Under the pieces are notes generated by a model. That model was not told the origin of the DNA and ran no database searches. It saw only the letters and a list, made by a program, of their open reading frames with translations. A stretch of DNA of 10,219 bases, from the NCBI GenBank assembly GCA_002385605.1, contig DGDU01000049.1:1-10219 (forward strand). The letters run 5' to 3'. The DNA comes from Christensenella sp. UBA3944 (GTDB taxonomy: Bacteria; Bacillota; Clostridia; Christensenellales; DTU072). Within the stretch, counting starts at the first letter, position 1. The number at the start of each line of letters is the position of its first letter. Position numbers and translations under genes: made by a program. This document shows positions 7,372-10,219 of this stretch, in pieces.

Positions 7372-7410
7372 GGCTCGGATATGCACTGAACGCGTATCCG
7401 GGCCGTTTTT
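7372..7410 (+). terminator. Intrinsic terminator
   Basis: GGCTCGGATA (7372-7381) pairs with TATCCGGGCC (7395-7404), ten pairs including one G-T, around a 13-base loop, and is followed by GTTTTTC with T7406-7410. It lies about 115 bases downstream of the structured RNA and could end its transcript. It could equally end a ~50-base transcript from the promoter-like boxes at 7324-7354. Confidence 0.75.
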
Positions 7411-7487
7411 CGATACTTTTGCAAAGTTTTGTGTGTAGTAATGACAGGTTCTGACTGTTAAAAATTTTCAGCAAAAGCGTACTTTAT

Positions 7488-7550
7488 TTGACTAAAATTT
7501 TCTAACCGTTTTCTATTGCAAAATGCGAAAATATATACTAAAATAGTCAA
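7488..7550. promoter_or_regulatory. Separated inverted repeat, possible operator
   Basis: TTGACTA (7488-7494) is repeated in inverted orientation as TAGTCAA (7544-7550), 49 bases apart, with a matching TA three bases outside each core. The left copy overlaps a -35-like TTGACT. Such spaced dyads fit binding by a resolvase-type protein, and the gene just downstream encodes one. The functional link is inferred. Confidence 0.35.
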
Positions 7551-7632
7551 TGTAATATAAGTTTTCAAATTTGATTTGCCAGCCAGTAAAAGTACACATT
7601 TACTATAAGAAACAGACGGGGAGGTGTGGCGG

Positions 7633-8226
7633 ATGGCGAAGTACGCATACGCGAGAGCTCTGCAAAAAGGGCAGAGTTTAAACAAACAAATACAGTCTTT
7701 TTCGCAATTCGGCGTACCTAAAGAGAACATTTTCACGGATGAAGGCGTGACCTCGCGCGGAGCGTACGGCGAACTTCTTCAAACTTTAAAAAGAGGGGAC
7801 ATACTTGTAATAAAGACGTTGTCCGCGCTCGGGGAAGGGTATGGCGCGATAGCCACCGAGTGGAGCAGGATAACGGGCGCTAACGGCGCCGACATCTGCG
7901 TGCTGGATATGCCGGCGTTGGATACGCGAACGGCAAGCGACAGGGAGGTTATTTCTTCGGCGGTTATTCAGCTTTTGAACTTCTGCGACGAAAAGGCACG
8001 TAAACAGAGTACGTTGCAGGCAAAAGGGATACAGGCGGCCAAACAGAGGGGAGTAAAATTCGGCCGCCCGCCAAAGAAGTACAGCGACGAATTCATATCC
8101 GCGGCCCGTCGGTTCAAGTCGGGCGAGATAACCATGAAAGAGGCGCTCGTCCTCACCGGTATGAAGCAGTCCAGCTTTTACTACCACATCCACAAAATGG
8201 AAGATGGTAACTACTTTAAATTATGA
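7633..8226 (+). CDS. Serine-recombinase-like protein lacking catalytic residues (probable regulator)
   Basis: A full-length, 197-residue member of the resolvase/invertase family by architecture. It has an N-terminal catalytic-type fold (1-~100), a long linking helix ending in VKFGRPPKK (about 138-146), and a C-terminal helix-turn-helix of the resolvase type (YSDEF to HIHKM). ATG 7633 was chosen because GGAGGTG (7620-7626) lies six bases upstream; GTG 7624 lies inside that site. In gamma-delta resolvase numbering, Arg8 is kept (YAR) but the nucleophile Ser10 is Leu10. Arg42 of the SR pair remains, whereas the usual D-R-L-G-R block reads S-A-L-G-E (64-68), removing both active-site arginines. 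Strand cleavage is therefore unlikely, while dimerisation and DNA binding may persist. It precedes glycosyltransferase genes by 89 bases on the same strand, which suggests it is a transcription factor for the glycan operon. No frameshift or stop is seen, so it appears maintained as a protein. Confidence 0.85.
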   Translation: MAKYAYARALQKGQSLNKQIQSFSQFGVPKENIFTDEGVTSRGAYGELLQTLKRGDILVIKTLSALGEGYGAIATEWSRITGANGADICVLDMPALDTRTASDREVISSAVIQLLNFCDEKARKQSTLQAKGIQAAKQRGVKFGRPPKKYSDEFISAARRFKSGEITMKEALVLTGMKQSSFYYHIHKMEDGNYFKL

Positions 8227-8259
8227 AATTTTATACGGTAATATTTAACGGTAAATTTC
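8225..8259. repeat. Inverted and direct repeats in the leader of the glycosyltransferase operon
   Basis: GAAATTT (8225-8231) and AAATTTC (8253-8259) form an exact 7-bp inverted repeat enclosing two direct copies of ACGGTAA (8235-8241 and 8248-8254, 13 bases apart). The stem is AT-only apart from its ends and lacks a clean T-run, so a terminator is unlikely. It lies between the recombinase-like gene and the first glycosyltransferase and could be an operator. The related AAAATTTTC motifs upstream of 7633 are noted. Confidence 0.35.
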
Positions 8260-8315
8260 GTCTTAAAAATTATTTGATGACGCAATGTCGGCAAAACTGA
8301 AAGGAAGAGAGAATT

Positions 8316-10076
8316 ATGAGCTATACGATGAAATTGCTTATATGCTACCACAAGAAAGATGTGTTGTTGAAAGATGACGTCCTTACGCCCATACATGTGG
8401 GCAGGGCGTCTGCCCGCAGAAGGATGGGGGAAAACGATCCGCAGTACAAGTGGCTGGAAGAGAATATGATCGGCGACGATACGGGCGAAAATATATCGGA
8501 TAAAAATTCGTCGTATAACGAACTCACCGCCGTATATTGGGCGTGGAAGAATTATGAAAAGCTCGGCAATCCCGATTACATAGGTCTTATGCACTACAGG
8601 CGGCACTTTATTTTCAGGGAGAGTACCGATGTGGTTGAGGATGTGCGGGGCATAGACGAAAATTACTTCAAACGGATAAATTATAACCCTGAGACCATAG
8701 CTCACCTTATGGATGACTGCGACTATGTTGCACACATCGGGCATGTGGACGAGGTTTACAAGCATTACAGGGAAAATCATCACATAGAAGATTTAGACCT
8801 GGCGATATCGATACTCAAAGAGAAGTATCCCGGGTATGCCGCCACGGCGGACGCGTACCTCAGAATGTCGTATGTCAATCTGTGCAATATGTTTATTATG
8901 CCGCGGGATATGTTTTTCGCGTACTGCGGCTGGCTGTTCGATATATTGGAAGAATTTGAGCGCCGCGTAGATCTTTCGGAGAAGAGACTTTTTATCTCTG
9001 AGAGACTGACGGGGATATTTATCGAGCATCAGAAGAGAAAGGGACGCCGGCAGAAGGCGCTTTCGGTGACTTTTATACAGGCCGCTACCCGGGTGCCGGT
9101 GGTGATGCCGTATAACCCCGACGTTTTCCGTACGGCGGTTACGATGGCGTCCATTTTGAAGCATGCCGAAGCTACAACATTTGTGGATTTTTATATTCTG
9201 CATTACGGAAACGCGGGAGGAGATGAATTTTCAGAGTTTATAAAAGCACATCCGGGTAATACCGTACAGTTCGTCAACGTATTGGAAAAATTAAATGAGT
9301 GGCATATATTACGCCGTCAATTTGTTTTTCCCGAGCATTATCCGCTGATAGCGGCTGAGGTATTGCCAAAATTAAATAAATTTTTGTATCTGAATGAGCG
9401 TGCTTTTTTCTTTGGTGACATAACGCGGTTTTATCTGGCATGCAATAACGATGAGTTTGCCGTGCTCGGTATTCCTCAGGAAAATAAAAGCGGTGAGCGC
9501 GCACTTCGCGGAAATATCTTTTCGATAAACGGAGCGCGTTTGCGAGCCCATGGTTTTATGCGCAAAGTTGCGGAAAAATGCGGAAACCTTACATCGGCGG
9601 CGGTGTTTACGACGTACGCGCACGATCAGGTCGGATACTTCCCCTGGTGGATATATAATGTGACCGATATAAAAAAAGACGGAAAGATATATTACGACAG
9701 GCATCGCGGTGACCAACGGTGGGCCGTATGGGAGCATGCAATGCTCTATTATGATGAGGGGTTGGAGCCGTGGAAAAACATTCAGGCGCTATACTCGGTG
9801 TACTGGTGGGAAGTTGCGGCCGAAATACCTGCCTGCATTCCGTTTGTTCATACCGACGAGGAAGTTGCCGATATGTGGTATGCGCAGTCGGCCGAACTTT
9901 GCGGTGCGCGCGGCGGCAGAAGGCGTCTGCCCGAACCGCCGAAGGGGGAAAACCGGGTTGCATCGCATGAGCAGGTGCAAAAACAGGGCGTCGTAAAGCG
10001 TACCGTAAAATATTTTAAACTTCACGGCTTAAAGCAGACAATTAAAAAGATATTCAGTAAGATCGCGGGGAAATAA
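8316..10076 (+). CDS. Two-domain glycosyltransferase: DUF4422 plus degenerate GT8-like domain
   Basis: A 586-residue cytoplasmic protein without signal peptide or obvious membrane segments, probably acting in surface polysaccharide assembly. Residues about 5-245 match DUF4422, a domain found in capsule-type glycosyltransferases: LLICYHKKD at the start, a TGENISDKN block near 50, NELTAVYWAWKNY near 67, and the hallmark GLMHYRRHF near 91-99. Residues about 255-530 resemble a GT8 (LgtC-like) fold: VPVVMPYNPDVFRTAVTMAS, then a strand KFLYL. At that point GT8 enzymes carry the metal-binding DxD, but here the residues are Asn360-Glu361-Arg362, followed by FFFGDITRFY. The later segment GLEPWKN resembles the GT8 'G-x-KPW' element but lacks the usual upstream histidine. 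So the N-terminal domain may be the active one and the C-terminal one altered. The start follows AAGGAAGAG (8301-8309). The C-terminus is basic. The next gene begins four bases after the stop, so they are co-transcribed. Confidence 0.88.
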   Translation: MSYTMKLLICYHKKDVLLKDDVLTPIHVGRASARRRMGENDPQYKWLEENMIGDDTGENISDKNSSYNELTAVYWAWKNYEKLGNPDYIGLMHYRRHFIFRESTDVVEDVRGIDENYFKRINYNPETIAHLMDDCDYVAHIGHVDEVYKHYRENHHIEDLDLAISILKEKYPGYAATADAYLRMSYVNLCNMFIMPRDMFFAYCGWLFDILEEFERRVDLSEKRLFISERLTGIFIEHQKRKGRRQKALSVTFIQAATRVPVVMPYNPDVFRTAVTMASILKHAEATTFVDFYILHYGNAGGDEFSEFIKAHPGNTVQFVNVLEKLNEWHILRRQFVFPEHYPLIAAEVLPKLNKFLYLNERAFFFGDITRFYLACNNDEFAVLGIPQENKSGERALRGNIFSINGARLRAHGFMRKVAEKCGNLTSAAVFTTYAHDQVGYFPWWIYNVTDIKKDGKIYYDRHRGDQRWAVWEHAMLYYDEGLEPWKNIQALYSVYWWEVAAEIPACIPFVHTDEEVADMWYAQSAELCGARGGRRRLPEPPKGENRVASHEQVQKQGVVKRTVKYFKLHGLKQTIKKIFSKIAGK

Positions 10077-10080
10077 AGAT

Positions 10081-10219
10081 ATGAATTCAGTAAAACCTGT
10101 TGTTTCCATATTGGTGCCGGTATATAACGTATCCAAATACCTGAGGCAATGCCTTGACAGCCTCGTGAATCAGACGCTCAAAGAGATAGAGATAATCTGC
10201 GTAAACGACGGCTCTACAG
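10081..10219 (+). CDS. Glycosyltransferase family 2, N-terminus only (runs off the window)
   Basis: The first 46 codons are present. They show the typical GT2 opening, VSILVPVYNVSKYLRQCLDS, then LVNQTLKEIEIICVNDGST, where the acidic VNDGS motif contributes to nucleotide-sugar binding. The ATG lies four bases after the previous stop, with GGGGAAA (10067-10073) upstream as a modest ribosome site, so this is the next gene of the same operon. Family-typical length is 300 or more residues; the rest lies beyond the window. Donor and acceptor sugars cannot be inferred. Confidence 0.93.
   Translation, partial: MNSVKPVVSILVPVYNVSKYLRQCLDSLVNQTLKEIEIICVNDGST

Larger units (their letters stand above)
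7256..7632. other. AT-rich intergenic region upstream of the recombinase-like gene
   Basis: No gene is seen here. The stretch holds a terminator-like hairpin (7372-7410), a weak promoter-like pair just before it (TTGCCA 7324-7329, TATAAT 7349-7354, 19-base spacer) and an AT-rich zone (7440-7610) with repeats that may form an operator. The motif AAAATTTTC occurs at 7461-7469 and 7494-7502, 33 bases apart or about three helical turns. The promoter of the downstream gene cannot be fixed; TATACT at 7534-7539 and TATAAG at 7604-7609 are candidate -10 boxes without good -35 partners. The ribosome site GGAGGTG ends at 7626. Confidence 0.5.

Noticed and set aside
7411..7632. Invertible promoter flanked by inverted repeats, as in phase-variable capsule loci
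   Set aside because: The dyad found is only 7 bp long and the adjacent recombinase-like protein lacks catalytic residues; no longer inverted repeats were seen.
1..10219. CRISPR array, tRNA or rRNA gene, insertion sequence
   Set aside because: No regularly spaced repeats, no cloverleaf-like or rRNA-like sequence and no transposase frame were recognised.

Overview
The window looks like a chromosomal segment of a member of Bacillota, most likely class Clostridia and perhaps an uncultured gut lineage. This is inferred from strong Shine-Dalgarno sites of the GGAGG/AAGGAG type, sigma-A-like promoters, a Gram-positive style lipoprotein, a type 2 IleRS, and a structured RNA that resembles the raiA motif of Firmicutes. 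No 16S or other taxonomic marker is present, so the assignment is tentative. Base composition is uneven: the first gene is AT-rich, the middle (ileS) is GC-rich, and the polysaccharide end is intermediate, suggesting genes of different origin.

Layout. Positions 1-294 are a non-coding leader ending in a good promoter and ribosome binding site. 295-2013 encodes a secreted lipoprotein with two Ig-like modules and a DUF4185 (five-bladed propeller, glycosidase-like) domain. 2027-2566 holds the C-terminal half of a SASA/CE6-type carbohydrate esterase that has lost its nucleophile half. 2758-5877 is a complete type 2 isoleucyl-tRNA synthetase with its own promoter; its HIGH signature is rearranged to GIHH, the form linked to extreme mupirocin resistance. 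A bidirectional terminator separates it from the convergent gene 5937-6470, an AAG/Mpg-type 3-methyladenine DNA glycosylase. 6597-6998 (minus) is a 5'-truncated open frame of unknown family. 7031-7255 is a compact structured non-coding RNA, tentatively a raiA-motif RNA.

The right end is the start of a surface polysaccharide locus. After an AT-rich regulatory region (7256-7632) comes a 197-residue serine-recombinase-like protein whose catalytic serine and two of its key arginines are replaced. It is therefore probably a DNA-binding regulator and not an active invertase. It is followed by a two-domain glycosyltransferase (DUF4422 plus a GT8-like domain without its DxD motif) and, four bases later, by a GT2 glycosyltransferase that runs off the window. 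The most notable points are the apparently dead recombinase at the head of the glycan operon, the altered IleRS active site, the structured RNA, and the degenerate GT8 half of the first glycosyltransferase.
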